Assembly (NCBI GenBank): GCA_024803745.1
Contig: JANJXV010000128.1
Coordinates: forward strand, 1,882,001-1,946,000
Direction: 5' to 3'
Length of the DNA stretch: 64,000 nt
DNA from: Megascapheus bottae
Lineage: Eukaryota; Chordata; Mammalia; Rodentia; Geomyidae
Shown here: piece after piece, positions 44,570 through 55,747 of the stretch
Numbering within the stretch: position 1 is the first letter of the stretch
How the letters are laid out: the number at the start of each line of letters is the position of its first letter
Program-made: the position numbers and the translations under genes
The notes under the pieces: model-generated
Told to the model about the DNA's origin: nothing
Seen by the model: the letters and a program-made list of their open reading frames with translations, nothing else
Databases searched by the model: none

Positions 44570-44660
44570 TCAGAAGTAGTGTTGTGGCTCAAATGGCAGA
44601 CCAGCATAACAATCAGAAGCTAAACAACAGTGCCCAGACTCAGATTTAAAGTTCAGGGAC
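44570..44660 (+). mobile_element. Old ID-type SINE fragment
   Basis: AAGTCAGAAGTAGTGTTGTGGCTCAAATGGCAGA followed by a decayed right end. Confidence 0.55.
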
Positions 44661-44720
44661 AAAAAAGAATGATGGAAGGAAGAAAGAAGGAAAGGAAGAA
44701 GGAAGGAAGGGAGGGAGAGA

Positions 44721-44915
44721 GGGCTGGGAGCTTGGCCTAGTGGTAGAGTGCTTGCCAAGCATGAATGAAGAATCAGATTTTATTTCTCTGTACCACAGGT
44801 AGCAAAAAGCTGGAGGTGGTGCTGTGGCTCAAGTGGTAAAGCAATAATACCCTTGAGAAAAGTCCAAAGACGGTGCTCAGGCCCTGAGTTCAAGTCTCAG
44901 GACTGGCACAAAAAT
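44721..44915 (+). mobile_element. Dimeric tRNA-derived SINE, somewhat decayed
   Basis: GGGCTGGGAGCTTGGCC to TCAGGACTGGCACAAAAA. Confidence 0.88.
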
Positions 44916-45365
44916 GTAAAAGAAAGCGAGGGTGGGAAAGAATTATAAAGAATTTCCAGATGTCTTCTGGAGGGTGTAATGTTGCCACCTTAGAGCAGTG
45001 GAATAACGGAGGAGAGGTGGGAGGGATTAAATTAGTAGAGTGGAAGTCTTTAATCTAGTGTTTTACATTGTAAAGAGATGCAGCAGGGTTGTGTGGGGCT
45101 CTCTTTGACTCTTATCACCCTTCAAGTTAAAACTACAGATTAAATAAACCTCAAGGGCCCCACCTCTTGAAGGTATAATTGGGGAGGCTTAGAAATCTGA
45201 TCCTAAACTGTCCTGTGGTTGGTAGATATGCCACACTCAGGGTGTGAACTGGGGTTATGTTATCTAGAAGCCAAGGGGCAAAAGAACTGCAGGAGATTCC
45301 TTGAGTGCCTGGCCCTGTTGGGATTCAAGAGTTCTGCAGAGCTAGTCAACAGCTGATCCTTCAAG

Positions 45366-46592
45366 ATGAGCCCCAGGGCCCCACCCTCCCTCCACCATCT
45401 TGCCATGGAAAGTCTGCTGAGCAACCAGTCCCAGGCCACACGTCTATACCAGAGGCCACACAGAGGCACTGGAGCTCTTGGTACAGGACTGGCCCTTCTC
45501 ATTTCCTCCTGGGGGAATCTGGCAAAATCACCAGACCTGGAAATCTTCAACCTTGTCCTAGATGGACTTGATCTGCTACTTGACAAGAAGAAACACCCCA
45601 GTCAGTGGAAACTACAATTTCTGGATCTTCAGAATGAGCACCTGGTATCTGGACTGGGTGGTACCACGCCATGGCCCAAATCTCTTATCCAGACATTATT
45701 GGCAGGCCTACAGCCAATCGCTGTTCAGCAATGACTGAGGTTCAGCCAATGGTGATCAGATATGGCATCCAGTGTCATCTACCAACCTCCCTGCTGCATT
45801 GGGCCAGCCAGAGGAAAGAAAGAGTCCAGCTGTGCTGGAGAAAGCTGCAGATTATGTCTGATTCCCTCTCTAAAATCCAGAAAGCGCTGCTTTTGAACAG
45901 CTGGACTTCATCCAGTGAGTGAAATCAGGCAACCTGAAATGTAAAACTATTTGCTCCTTGCCAGGGCCATCATGGATGGCTTCCAGAAATCCTCAGCAGT
46001 CCGGGTCCCATAAAGTCTTTGTCTCTGAGTTTTATGTATGTTCCAGGAACGTGACCTGTGGATTCTTTCCCAGTGTCCCTGTATCAGGCACCTCAAGTAC
46101 CTGAGTTGGAGGATTTTGTTCATGGAGGGATTCAGCATTGAGCCCTTGAGAGCCATTCTGGAGCCAAGAATTTAGAGGCACTGGCCCTGGAGAAATGTTC
46201 TAAAGACGATGACCGGTTCTCCATCATCCTGCCTTCCCTGAACCAGATTCTTCAGTTTCTGTGGAAACTCTTATCTCCATGGCCACCCTGCAAAGCCTCC
46301 TGAGACATATGGCCAGGCTGGGCTACTTGAGAGGAGGGTTCTATTTGCCCCCTGTGGAGAGCTGTGTGCATGAAGAGTGGTGGCTAGACCTTATCCATCC
46401 TCAGAGATTTGTCCGGGTCTGTCCAGGCTTGGCACAGGATCTAGAAACAGGGGGACAACACAGAAGGTGCAGATCTCCACCCAAATATCTAATCACCAGA
46501 ACAAGTGCCAGTTCTATGGCCTGGGCTAGGAGAGTTCCTGGGTGGTCACAGAGGTAGGACGTCCTGCCCTTTCTGCTCTGCCTCTGCAATAG
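45366..46592 (+). pseudogene. PRAME-like copy 4, old pseudogene
   Basis: The start (MSPRAPPSLHHLAMESLLSNQSQ) fits the family, but a deletion removes roughly residues 27-50 and the first frame stops at 45734. Later parts are recognisable in other frames: ASQRKERVQLCWRKLQIMSDSLSKIQKALL near 45810-45890 and the SMATLQSLLRHMARLGYLRGGFYLPPVESC block near 46270-46370. The CTTTCTGCTCTGCCTCTG end is near 46570. It is far more diverged than copies 1-3, 5 and 6, yet also has no introns and a related leader (45175-45365), so the intronless state is older than the recent duplications. The TATA is degraded (GGTTATGTTATC near 45252). Confidence 0.85.
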
Positions 46593-46960
46593 ATCCCTTC
46601 TCTCCTAGAATCTCTTCTCAGCATCAGAAATGAGACTCAAGCTATAAGTGCATTCTCCAGAGTTCACAGACCCCACGTTTCAGTTTGGATTGGAGAGACT
46701 GGGTGCCTGGTAATGAGCATTTCAGTCAAACATAGCTCTAGTACCCCCAGAAATTCCTGAGTGCTTTGAAGGTATAAGAGCCCTCTGCACACACAATGAA
46801 GTATGTAGAGTCAATGAAGCCTGAAAAGAATCGGAACACATCTTATTTCTCTTAACGTTTGTAAACAAATGGTATGGTGGCATGCATTACCTTGCTATGT
46901 ATAATTTCCTCTATCCAGCAATCCAAAAAAAAAAAAAGAGAAAGAAACAGCACAAATAGG
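46593..46960 (+). other. 3' UTR-like sequence of copy 4
   Basis: CTCTTCTCAGCATCAGAAATGA and later blocks match the other copies. It ends near an A run at 46927-46940 at the equivalent of their AATAAA region. Confidence 0.5.
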
Positions 46961-48678
46961 AAGAGTTTGTTTTGTTTTTGTGTGTGGCTGGATGATGAGC
47001 AGGAGTGGTGGGGATGGTGGGCCTAGGGGCAGGTGGTCTAGAAGAACCTAGAAGCATGGGTGAGCAGGTCTTTCTTGCCTAGTGCAGGAAGGAGGCCTTA
47101 TAGGCCTGTGGGCCCGACTAAAGTGCTGAAGACTTCCCGTAAGACATAGAAGACCTGGTCAGCGAGCTTACCCTAGAACTTACTGCCCCAGTGGTGGGCC
47201 TTGTGCCTGAAGGATGCAGAAAGGGTTTGCCTCTCCCCAGGAAACAAAGTCCCAATGACCCAGGATAGGAGAGTTCTGGAGCAGAAAGAAAGTGGGTGGC
47301 TGGAGGGGCACACGGTAAGAAAGGCCTCGAAAATGTTCTAGATGAGCATGGATGAAGAAATCAGCAGCTCAGACTCAGGCCAGAACACAGCCTCCATTCC
47401 AGGGACTGAGCAGAGCCTTTCCTTGTCTGTGTAGATGAGCCAGGACTGGAAATCTACCAGCAATCTCATGGAAAAGATCTTTCACATTAATATCACCAAC
47501 AACCTCCTGGTGAATGGGTCCCCCACAAATGTGGGCTTCTTCACCTTGAGGCGTTACTGTGAGCCAGGAATTCATTTGGACAGAAACACCAGCCCATCTC
47601 TGCTTTGGCCTGGACTATGCCATCTGAAAGTGTAGCCTCTGTCAAAGGGAAGTCCCAGGGAGACATCAGAGCCCTTTGGAACAGGAGGTAGCTCCTGTGC
47701 CAGCCATCTCACCCTGGGCACTAAACTAGAGGGCTTCTGCCTCTGGCATAGACCTGAGCCTCAGTGAATACTGAGTGGCCCAGACTTTTGGGCAAGTGTA
47801 GATGGTAGCTTGGTTGCCCACCCTGCCTGGCCAATGGGCTGTTCGAATCAGTGTCCTTCACAATCCCCCCACCCCCCACGTCTGAATGCTCCATGTTCTG
47901 CCCAGTTAAGCAGTATCCTTGCGCCACTTGGAATGTGGAGCCAGGAACAGCCATAGCGAGCCTGAGGCCCAGACAGTCTCCATCTGCCGGCCTTCAACTT
48001 GGGGCCATCCATTCCTCCATCCTGTGGGATACTCAAGTGTCTGAAGGCCCTGCCAGCTTCCTTCTGGACCTGGCATCTCAGGTAGCTGACTGGAAGAGTG
48101 GCCATTGTCTTTGGGTAGGTGGTAGAAGAAACAGAAGCAGGCCCCAGGAGTCTTTGTCATGACCTTGATGCTGATATTAGGGTCAAAAGATCTACTCCTT
48201 CAGGGGGCTTGCTGCTTGATTTCCAATCCTGGCTGGTCTGCACACACAGGGACAGACTCTGCCCAGTCCCTGGAAGGGAGGCTAAGTCCCTGTCTGAGTC
48301 GGAGCTGCTAATCTCTTTGCCTCTGCTCTTCTAGGACAATGGAGGCCTTTCTGCCACTGTGGCCATCCATTTCCCTTCTGCTCCAAATCTCCAGTGTCCT
48401 TGGTCATTATGACTTTATTTCCTGGGGGCATGGGGAGGATCAGTGCCAATCTCCTTATCACCATTCTCAGTTTCAGGTCTAGAACTAAACTGATTGGCTA
48501 ATTATAAAGTAAATTATACATAGCGATGGACTGCCCACCATCCAATGGAGAAACAAGATCATGTCACAGTACTTGCAGATTCCGTACACGGCAGATTACT
48601 TACAGCATGGGCTCAGGTCACATGTACCCCTAAAATCTCACCTACACAGGCCAGTGTTTAACACACTGAACACAAGTG
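46961..48678. other. Unidentified sequence, low repeat content
   Basis: GC-richer than its surroundings, no SINE or L1 seen. Module M3 lies at 47715-47960 (minus orientation): it aligns with 63390-63690, sharing CAAGGATA, AACATGGAGC, GTGGGGGG/GTGGAGG, AAGGACACTGA and CTACCATCTACA blocks in order. Short open frames on both strands (for example 47851-48162 plus, 47848-48105 minus) give no recognisable protein. Could be an old pseudogene or conserved noncoding sequence. Confidence 0.4.
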
Positions 48679-49163
48679 CTTTCCCAGCCACATCCCCTCA
48701 TTCCTGAAGAAAATCCAACAGATGACCCACTGAGCTAGGTATGACAAGGAGCCAAAAAGAACAGCCAGCCCAACTTACAGTAGACACCAAGACAGCAGGA
48801 AATTTGACCTTCCCTTTTGACCTTCCCTCCCCAGTCCTCTCTCCATCCCACCCTGTATGTTGTTCTCCTGGCTGTATTCCTCCTTTTTCTTCCAGCCATT
48901 CTTTTGTGCTGAAGTAAGACTTGAACTCAGGCCCTGGCGGCTGTACCCGAGCTGCATTTTCTCAAGGATTGAACTCTACCACTTGAGACACAACACACAA
49001 ATCATGAAATTCGAGGATATCACATGGATTTTTCTTCAAGTGGAGATCTGAGCATGAAGTCAGATCTAGAACTTCTAGAGTAGCTAGGATTGTACCCACA
49101 GCCAACCCTCTCATTCTTGATTCTCAGGAAATGACACCATTCTGCACATGCTTTTCTTTGGTT

Positions 49164-49169
49164 TTTATT
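49164..49169 (-). terminator. Poly(A) signal of copy 5
   Basis: AATAAA on the minus strand (TTTATT on plus) in the conserved 3' UTR end, about 330 bp after the stop. Confidence 0.6.
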
Positions 49170-49499
49170 TTTGATTGGTTGATACAGTACACTTTAGATA
49201 GGAAGGAGTTTTCCCACTACTTACAGGTTTGCACACAAGCATATAGAAAACCAAGAGTTCCAGTTCTTTCCAGGCTGACTTAACTCCATATTTCTGATGA
49301 TGTGTACAAAGAATACGTGTACCCCAAGAACACTCAAACTCCCGGGGCTCCAGAGATACAATTGACCTGCAAAGCTCAGGAACCCATGTCCTGTCTCTTT
49401 CTTCCACAGTGAACTTTGAAGTCTGTCCCCTGAAGAATGCCCTTAATTCCAACCGTTCATTTCTGAAGCTGAGAAGAGTTCAAGCAGAAAGGCACTTGA

Positions 49500-50975
49500 C
49501 TACAATGCCAGGGCAAAAAGCTCAGGAAGACGCTCCTCTGTGACCACCCAGGACCCATGGGGAAACAGTCTATACAAGTGGCATATTTTCCGTGCACTAG
49601 AGTGGTAGGCACAGATCTGGACCTTCTGGGTTATCCCCATGTCTTTCATTACCAGTGTCAACAGAGTACAAACCCGTGCAAACCTCTCAGGAATAACGTT
49701 CCAAAAAAAATAATCTTCATCGTCATAGCTCTCCAGAGGTGCAGGATAGATCCCTAGTCTCAAATGGCTCAATTTGGCTGTGTGGCAAAGAAGCATCTTC
49801 AGGGCAGCCATGGAAATGCGGTTTGCGTAGAAACTAAACCCTCTGAGCTTAGAGCACTGGATCAGGGCAGGCAGGATGACAAAGAGGTAGCAATCGCTGA
49901 TGGCACAGTCCTCCAGGGCCAGAGTCTGCAGGCTGCCTGCCACTTGTTCCAGCAGGCTTCTCAGGGGCTCAGGACTAAATTTGCCCATTAAAATACTTCT
50001 CAGTCTCAGGTTCTTGAGCTTCTTGCTACAATTACACCGGATCAGAAGCTTCAGATCTTCTTCCGCCAGTGAACAGGAGCTCAAAGACAAGGTTTGCAAT
50101 GTTGTCAGGCTCCTGACCATAGCAATGAATTTCCCACGCATAAAGAAGACAGAATGAACGTGCAGTTCCTGCAGATGTTGCAGCTGCCCTAGAAAGGCCC
50201 CAAATTGGGAGAAATACCAGGTATTGTGAGTAGCGGTGGATAATCTGGGATCTAACTTGATGTGGAAGATCTGAAGTTTATTCATCTGACCAAGGAAAAA
50301 ACCCAATTTTCGCATGGTTCCTTCATAAATTAATTCGCTCACGTTCAGTTCCTGGATGGAATCCAGCTTCACCACGTTCAGAGCCGTGATGATATCAAAG
50401 ATGCAGTCAGAACGGATCTGCAGCTTCCTTGAGCACAGCTGGACTTGTTCTTTCCTAGCCCCGACCCACTGGAGCAGGTAGCTTTGGAGTTCATTCTGGG
50501 AGTGCACGTTGATGGTCAGGTCAAAGGCAATGGTCAAGGGATGTTCTTCCATCTTCCATGAATGGCAGCTAGCTCTTACGTTGTCAGTCAGGTCATTTAG
50601 ATAGGAGATCTTGGCCATCGTGGGGTACCCCAATGTCCAGACACCTGGGTGCTCATTCCGCAGATCGAGCACTTGTAGTTTGCAGTGAGTGGAGCACTCC
50701 TTCTTGGCCAGAAGCAGATCAAGTCCATCCAAGACAGCCTTGAAGGTGTTCAGGTCTGGTGACTTTTTTACGTCTCCCAGAGGAAGGCAGTAAAAGGGCC
50801 AGGCCTGAACTATGGCTTTCAGCCCCTCTGTGAGTCCTGTGGCATATGCCTCCAGGAAGAGGGAAGGAAACAGCAGCACTGGTAGATCCTCTAGGGCAGA
50901 GAGGGCCAGGGACGGGTTGCTCAGCAGACTCTGCATGGCCAGACGCTGGAGCGATGGTGGGGTGCTGAGGTCCAT
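49500..50975 (-). CDS. PRAME-like leucine-rich repeat protein, intronless, copy 5
   Basis: 491 residues, no break. Residues 9-18 LQRLAMQSLL, 56-67 VQAWPFYCLPLG and 99-106 KLQVLDLR are family hallmarks. The LRR region spans about 205-410: LDSIQELNV (204-212), LGQLQHLQELHV (262-273), LQTLSLSSC (293-301), LKNLRL (320-325), LQTLALEDC (349-357), and the SFYANRISMAALKMLL and YPAPLESY blocks (381-417). The C-terminus ends ...LPELFALAL. Start chosen at 50975 by family match and strong ATG context. An in-frame extension to 51167 reads through the TATA box and is not believed. On the opposite strand to copies 1-4. Its closest relative in the window is copy 6, with which it forms a duplicated pair. Likely functional by ORF integrity alone; no direct evidence of expression. 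Confidence 0.87.
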   Translation of the reverse strand: MDLSTPPSLQRLAMQSLLSNPSLALSALEDLPVLLFPSLFLEAYATGLTEGLKAIVQAWPFYCLPLGDVKKSPDLNTFKAVLDGLDLLLAKKECSTHCKLQVLDLRNEHPGVWTLGYPTMAKISYLNDLTDNVRASCHSWKMEEHPLTIAFDLTINVHSQNELQSYLLQWVGARKEQVQLCSRKLQIRSDCIFDIITALNVVKLDSIQELNVSELIYEGTMRKLGFFLGQMNKLQIFHIKLDPRLSTATHNTWYFSQFGAFLGQLQHLQELHVHSVFFMRGKFIAMVRSLTTLQTLSLSSCSLAEEDLKLLIRCNCSKKLKNLRLRSILMGKFSPEPLRSLLEQVAGSLQTLALEDCAISDCYLFVILPALIQCSKLRGFSFYANRISMAALKMLLCHTAKLSHLRLGIYPAPLESYDDEDYFFWNVIPERFARVCTLLTLVMKDMGITQKVQICAYHSSARKICHLYRLFPHGSWVVTEERLPELFALAL

Positions 50976-51088
50976 CTCGATGGACCAGATGTGGACAGCT
51001 GTGCAGGACTCTCTGAATCCCAGAAGGAAGGAACAGCCTCTAACTGCAGGCTCCAGGAATCTGTTGTTCTTTTCTGGCCTCTTGACAT

Positions 51089-51180
51089 CTTTATAACCCA
51101 ACCCTATCCCTACCATGGCGTATCTACCAATCCAGGGGCAGCTTTTGATGGGATTTCTGAGCCACACCCATTATCCCTTC
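51089..51180 (-). promoter_or_regulatory. Core promoter of PRAME-like copy 5
   Basis: TATAAAG complement at 51089-51095. The proximal CCAAT-type box (CCAAT on plus near 51128) is present. The distal one is changed to ATAATGGG on the gene strand. Confidence 0.6.
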
Positions 51181-51239
51181 ATGAGCTGCTGCACTTCAGG
51201 TGAATTCAAACAGTGGTTTTGACCAGAAGTGATAGGATC

Positions 51240-51920
51240 AAGGCGTGACCTAGGAATTAAATGAAGATGATGACAATTTAAAAGCCTGAAAAAGGATATT
51301 GAAACAGATTGAAGGAAATGGAAAGGCCTGCATCCACCTCATGATAATGGCAATATGGAAAAAAACTATGTGTACATTCATGCAATACTATCAAAATCTC
51401 AACAATATTCTACAATAATATAGAAGAAGCCATCCCAAAATTCATATGAAATACCCAAAGATGCAGAATAGCAAGAATATTCCTTAGAGGAAGATCAGTG
51501 CTGGAGGATTATCAATACCAAGTTTCAAAACCTATTTCAAAGCTACAGTGATAAAATCAGTTTGGTATTGGCACAAAAATAGACCAGAAGAATACTGGAA
51601 TAAAATAACAGAATCAGAAATCAATGCACAGGACTTGAGCTAACATTTGATAAGGGAGCCAGAAACACAGATGGAAGAAAGACAATTTTTTTACCAAAAG
51701 GTCCTGGCAAACACTAGGCCACATTGAAGACACAGGACAGCTGTACTTATTGCAGCATCGTTTACCATTACAAGGATATGGAATCAACCCTGATACCCCT
51801 CAGTGGATGAAAGAATTATGGTGATTACACAAACTGGAATTCTATCCTCCATCAATGACAATGGCATGTCACATTCATATGGAATTAGAAAGCCTTTGAA
51901 AAAGGCATCCTGAACCAAGT
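51240..51920 (+). mobile_element. L1 ORF2 remnant upstream of copy 5
   Basis: Antisense to the gene, reverse complement of 40225-41000. Intact TTTACCATTACAAGG at 51761 marks the empty site of the LTR inserted in the paralogous block. Confidence 0.8.
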
Positions 51921-52364
51921 AAGCCAAGCCCCAAAGAACTGACATGCACGGTTTCCCTCATTTCTAATAACTACGACATGCCTATAAATCTGCAGTAAAT
52001 ATAAAGGCAAATAATTGCACTTAGACAAGATTAACTAAACACAGTGAGAACAAAGAATGATTTTTTGGACAATTTCCCAGGGCCTCATGACAATATAAAA
52101 TGACAAATATTGAACTGGTGGCTGGTGTCTCTTGCCTGGAACCCTAGCTTCTCACATGGCTGATGTCTGTTGTAAGCATGCTTGAGTAGAAAAGTCCCCA
52201 GGAGATTCTTATTTCCATTTAACCTCTCAAACCCCAGCAGGGGTATAATGGCACCAAATAATAGCAAGGTAGCCAAGAGAAAAAGGAGCTCAGTGACAGC
52301 ACCCAGACTCAATTCTTGAAATGAACGCCAAACATTGCAAAGAAAAGGGTTGTTTTCTTTTGTG

Positions 52365-52943
52365 CCATTTACATTTCCTCGCCTCCCCCTCCCGCGGTTT
52401 ATTCATTTTGCCACTGTTTTTTATTTCTCTACCCTTTGTCTGATAAATGTTTGTCTGTTTCAGGAAGGGAAGGGAAGCACAGAATCAATGAGAAAAAAAA
52501 GGAGATCCAGTTCATCAATGATTCTGTTTTGGAAATGAACCTCATACTTTGGTGGAGAGGGGAATCTGTAAGGGGAAAATGGGAAGAGAGTCCAGGAGGG
52601 GGGGATACCGTGCAAAAAGAAATGCTTTCATCACTTGAATCGTGAAACTCGAGTTACTCTGGACATCGCTTTCACAACAACAACAACAAAAAACACAAAC
52701 AAACAAAAAACATTTCCAAACTTTCAAAGACAGCAACTCACAGCTGTCCCTGCTAGACTAGCTTCAGACTTCCCTCCTCTGCACTCAGCCCGTTGTCTGG
52801 TATAATTAAAGGAAGGATCTACCAGATCTCTGTGAGACTCTTTCTTTTGGGGGGAGGGTGGGGAAGCAGTACCTCAATGCTCTGGAAGTCAGTATTTCTT
52901 CTAGAACAGGAAGGGAAATGTGGCCTTGAGTCGCAGTTGTTTG
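52365..52943 (-). repeat. Module M1 upstream of copy 5, left part
   Basis: Minus-strand counterpart of 815-1440. Split by the ERV at 52944-55020 and resumes at 55021-55110. The CAACAACAAC run at 52676 is a small simple repeat. Confidence 0.7.
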
Positions 52944-53512
52944 TGTTGTGCCCTGAGACGGGGTCCGCAAAGAAAACCACCAAGATTGAGACGTCCGAAA
53001 TGCAAAAGCAAGGTTTATTGCAGGTTACATGCCAGGCAGGGAACTCTGTCCACGCGCACCCCAACGCAGTGAGGCAGTGAGGTGGGGGGAGAAGTTGACA
53101 GTCAGGGTTTACAGTCTTTTTAAAGGCAAAAATCACAGGTTTACACCCATCAGGTGGTCCAGTGAGATAAGATAGGGATTAGAGAGCTTCCCAGGCAGGT
53201 GGAAACTGAGGGCAAGTTCTCACTCCAGCTGGGTCCCATTCAACTGTCTAAGAGGAGTTTAATGGTTTGGGAAACAAATGCTATACAATGCTATACGAGC
53301 AGTCTAATTTTGACACAAAATAGGTTGGTTCCTGGAGCTTATGGACACCTGTGTGGACAATGGCTGACTAAGGTCTAGAAGTTCCTGTTTATTCAGCCTT
53401 TGGGTCATTGGAGATTTTTCGAATCGGGGTTTTTTTTTATTATTATTCTTTTATTCTGCTTTCTGAAGGGGAATAATTTTGGGTCTGGGGATAGTTATTT
53501 TTCATCTCCACA
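52944..53512 (-). repeat. ERV 3' LTR
   Basis: 569 bp, TGTGG...CAACA ends on its strand. AATAAA (complement TTTATT near 53014) precedes the short U5. Differs from the other LTR at roughly two to three dozen positions by eye. Confidence 0.85.
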
Positions 53513-54456
53513 TTCCCCCCTGCCTTTGTTCCATAGGAGCCAACCTTGGCTCCTATTCTATGAAATCATTTTCCTGAGTTGTTTCACCTGCAGGGAAGTA
53601 GCTTCTCTGGACCGTTAACTGAATGATTCCTAGTCTCTCTTTCATAAATTGCTCAAGCTTATTAAGAATACAAGTTCCAAAAGTTAGTAAAAGTAAAAAT
53701 ATCACTAGGGGTCTAGACTAGACGTGAGAGTGGTGAATCAGGGAGATTTACTATACCAAGCTTTAAACCAGCTTTGGTGGGCTTCTAGTTCTTTTTTCCA
53801 TTTCTGCAAACCTTCCCTAACCTTGGTCATTGTTTGTTTAACTACCCCGGAGTGATCTGCATAAAAACAGTGTTCTTTACCAAGGACTGCACAGAGGCCC
53901 TTCTGCTGTAGAAATAATCAATTTAGTCCTCTCCTGTTTGGCGTAACTACTTCAGCCAAGGAACTAAGGGAGTTTTGGAGGTGGGAAATAGATTATGAAC
54001 TAGGCTTTAAGTTGACTAGAGACAAACACACAACAGGTAATAACCAACAGATTCAAAGAGACAAATTTCACAGAAAGTTCCCGGGACCAAACGGCACCCC
54101 CTTACTCTCACTCTGGAGCTGCCAAACAGACTCCACTCAGTGTGTCAAACCAGATGGACACCTCTTCGGTGCCCCCACAGGGCTTGGGGTCCAAAGACCC
54201 TTTGCCCAGAGTGGGGATCGGGATGTCTCCCGTTTCCTCCAGGATCACTGTCTGGACACGTCTATCCCAGTGAGAGCCTGCAAAGACAAATGCGACCGAT
54301 CGACCGCTAGAAGGTGGAAGTGAAAACAGCAACAACACATACAGACAAACAGCGAGCGCTCTTACCAGTTAATGAGCAACAAACCTTCCAGGCTTCAGAG
54401 GGTCCCGGTGGGGTTCCTGGAGGATCCCGGACATGGCCCCACATTGGGCGCCAAAA
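53513..54456 (-). other. ERV internal remnant
   Basis: Polypurine tract at its 3' end (complement of TTCCCCCCTGCCTTTG at 53513-53528). The rest has no recognised protein; open frames up to about 103 codons are not retroviral in appearance. Most of the coding region is missing. Confidence 0.7.
54436..54453 (-). other. Primer-binding site, tRNA-Lys type
   Basis: 18 nt on the minus strand beginning TGGCGCCCAA, three bases inside the 5' LTR. Differs from the tRNA-Lys(1,2) complementary PBS as I remember it by one base. Confidence 0.85.
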
Positions 54457-55020
54457 TGTTGTGCCCTGAGACAGGGTCCTCAAAGAAAACCACCAAGATA
54501 GAGATGCCCGAAATGCAAAAGCAAGGTTTATTGCGGGTTACATGCCAGGCAGGGAACCCATCCACTCGCACCCCAAGGCAGTGAGGCAGTGAGGTGGGGG
54601 GAGAAGTTGACAGGCAGGGTTGACACAGTCTTTTTAAAGGCAAAACTCACAGGTTTACACCCATCAGGTGGTCCAGTGAGATAAGATAGGGATTAGAGAG
54701 CTTCCCAGGCAGGTGGAAACTGAGGGCAAGTTCTCACTCCAGTTGGGTCCCATTCAACTGTCAAAGAGGAGTTTTATGGTTTGGGAAACAAATGCTATAC
54801 AATGCTATACGTGCAGTCTAATTTTGACACAAAATAGGTTAGTTCCTGGAGCTTATGGACGCCTGTGTGGACAATGGCTGACTAAGGTCCAGAAGTTCCT
54901 GTTTATTCAGCCTTTGGGTCCTTGGAGATTTTTCAAAGCAGAGGGTTTTTTTATTCTTTTATTCTGCTTACTGAAGGGGAATAATTTTGGGTCTGGGGGT
55001 AGTAATTTTTCATCTCTACA
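54457..55020 (-). repeat. ERV 5' LTR
   Basis: 564 bp, collinear with 52944-53512. Confidence 0.85.
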
Positions 55021-55329
55021 GTTTGATTGCATTTGAACTGGCTTTAGATATTGAGGTTGGTTATCCCGAACACTTGGACAAGAAGAAAGAATTTTCTTGC
55101 TCTCAGGAAATGTCAAAAAGACCAGATCCACCCTCTGGGAGATGAGTGGGTCACATCTGCCCAGATTATACTCTGAACTTTTCAGATACCAGCAATAGCA
55201 TTTGATTTTATGTCTCAATCGAGATTATTTCCTACATTGGAATCTACTTCCTCTTCTGTATCCCTTCCCGTCAACACTTTCTGATGGAAAGATATTTTTC
55301 TCTGTTTGTAGATTGTGGGACTGGAATTC

Positions 55330-55515
55330 TAGGGCTGGGCGCTGTCCCTGAGCTCTTTAGCTCACGGCTACCACCCTATCCCTGGAACCACAGCAATATT
55401 TCTAGTTTTCTGGTTTTTAATGGAGGAAAGGGTCTCACCGACTTTAGTGCCCAGGCTGGCTTGGAACCATGATTCGCAGATCTCAGCCTCCTGATTACCT
55501 AGAATTACAGGTATT
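55330..55515 (-). mobile_element. 7SL-derived plus ID-type composite SINE, diverged
   Basis: CTGGGCGCTGTCCCTGAGCTC, CTACCACCCTATCCCTGGAACC, CAGATCTCAGCCTCCTGA on plus. Shortened counterpart at 62260-62380. Confidence 0.7.
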
Positions 55516-55747
55516 CCTTTGTTTTCTTCTGGTTGTGTTTGTTTGTTTGGTTTGCTCTTTCTCCTTATGATATATATCATATGGTCAGTGTAGCTGAATT
55601 TGTGCCTGGTATACTGCATATAAGCTAATTTATTTGAAATAGGGAAATTAAGGGGGAAAACTAGATGACTGGGAGGGGGTGTGAGGAGAAAAACTGGGAG
55701 GGAAAAAAAACCCATCAGAATGAGTATGTGTATAAGAAGTAATGTAG

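Larger units (their letters stand above)
52944..55020 (-). mobile_element. Internally deleted betaretrovirus-like endogenous retrovirus
   Basis: Two LTRs in minus orientation around a core of only 944 bp. Five-base target duplication GTTTG (52939-52943 and 55021-55025). The empty site GTTTG is seen at 61942-61946 in the paralogous block. A primer-binding site lies just inside the 5' LTR and a polypurine tract just before the 3' LTR. No gag, pol or env frame recognised, so non-autonomous and defective. Class II (ERVK-like) by its lysine-tRNA PBS; a 6-bp duplication is more usual for that class. Confidence 0.85.

Noticed and set aside
2736..44915. tRNA genes, because of repeated A-box and B-box-like sequences
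   Set aside because: They are inside SINE dimers with A tails and target duplications and do not fold as full tRNAs by eye.
47435..48162. Short plus-strand open frames in the unidentified region as genes
   Set aside because: Under 105 codons, no recognisable domain, overlapping frames of similar length on the other strand.
52819..55218. Open frames up to 107 codons in the ERV as viral proteins
   Set aside because: They lie in the LTRs or the short core and show no gag, protease, polymerase or envelope motifs.
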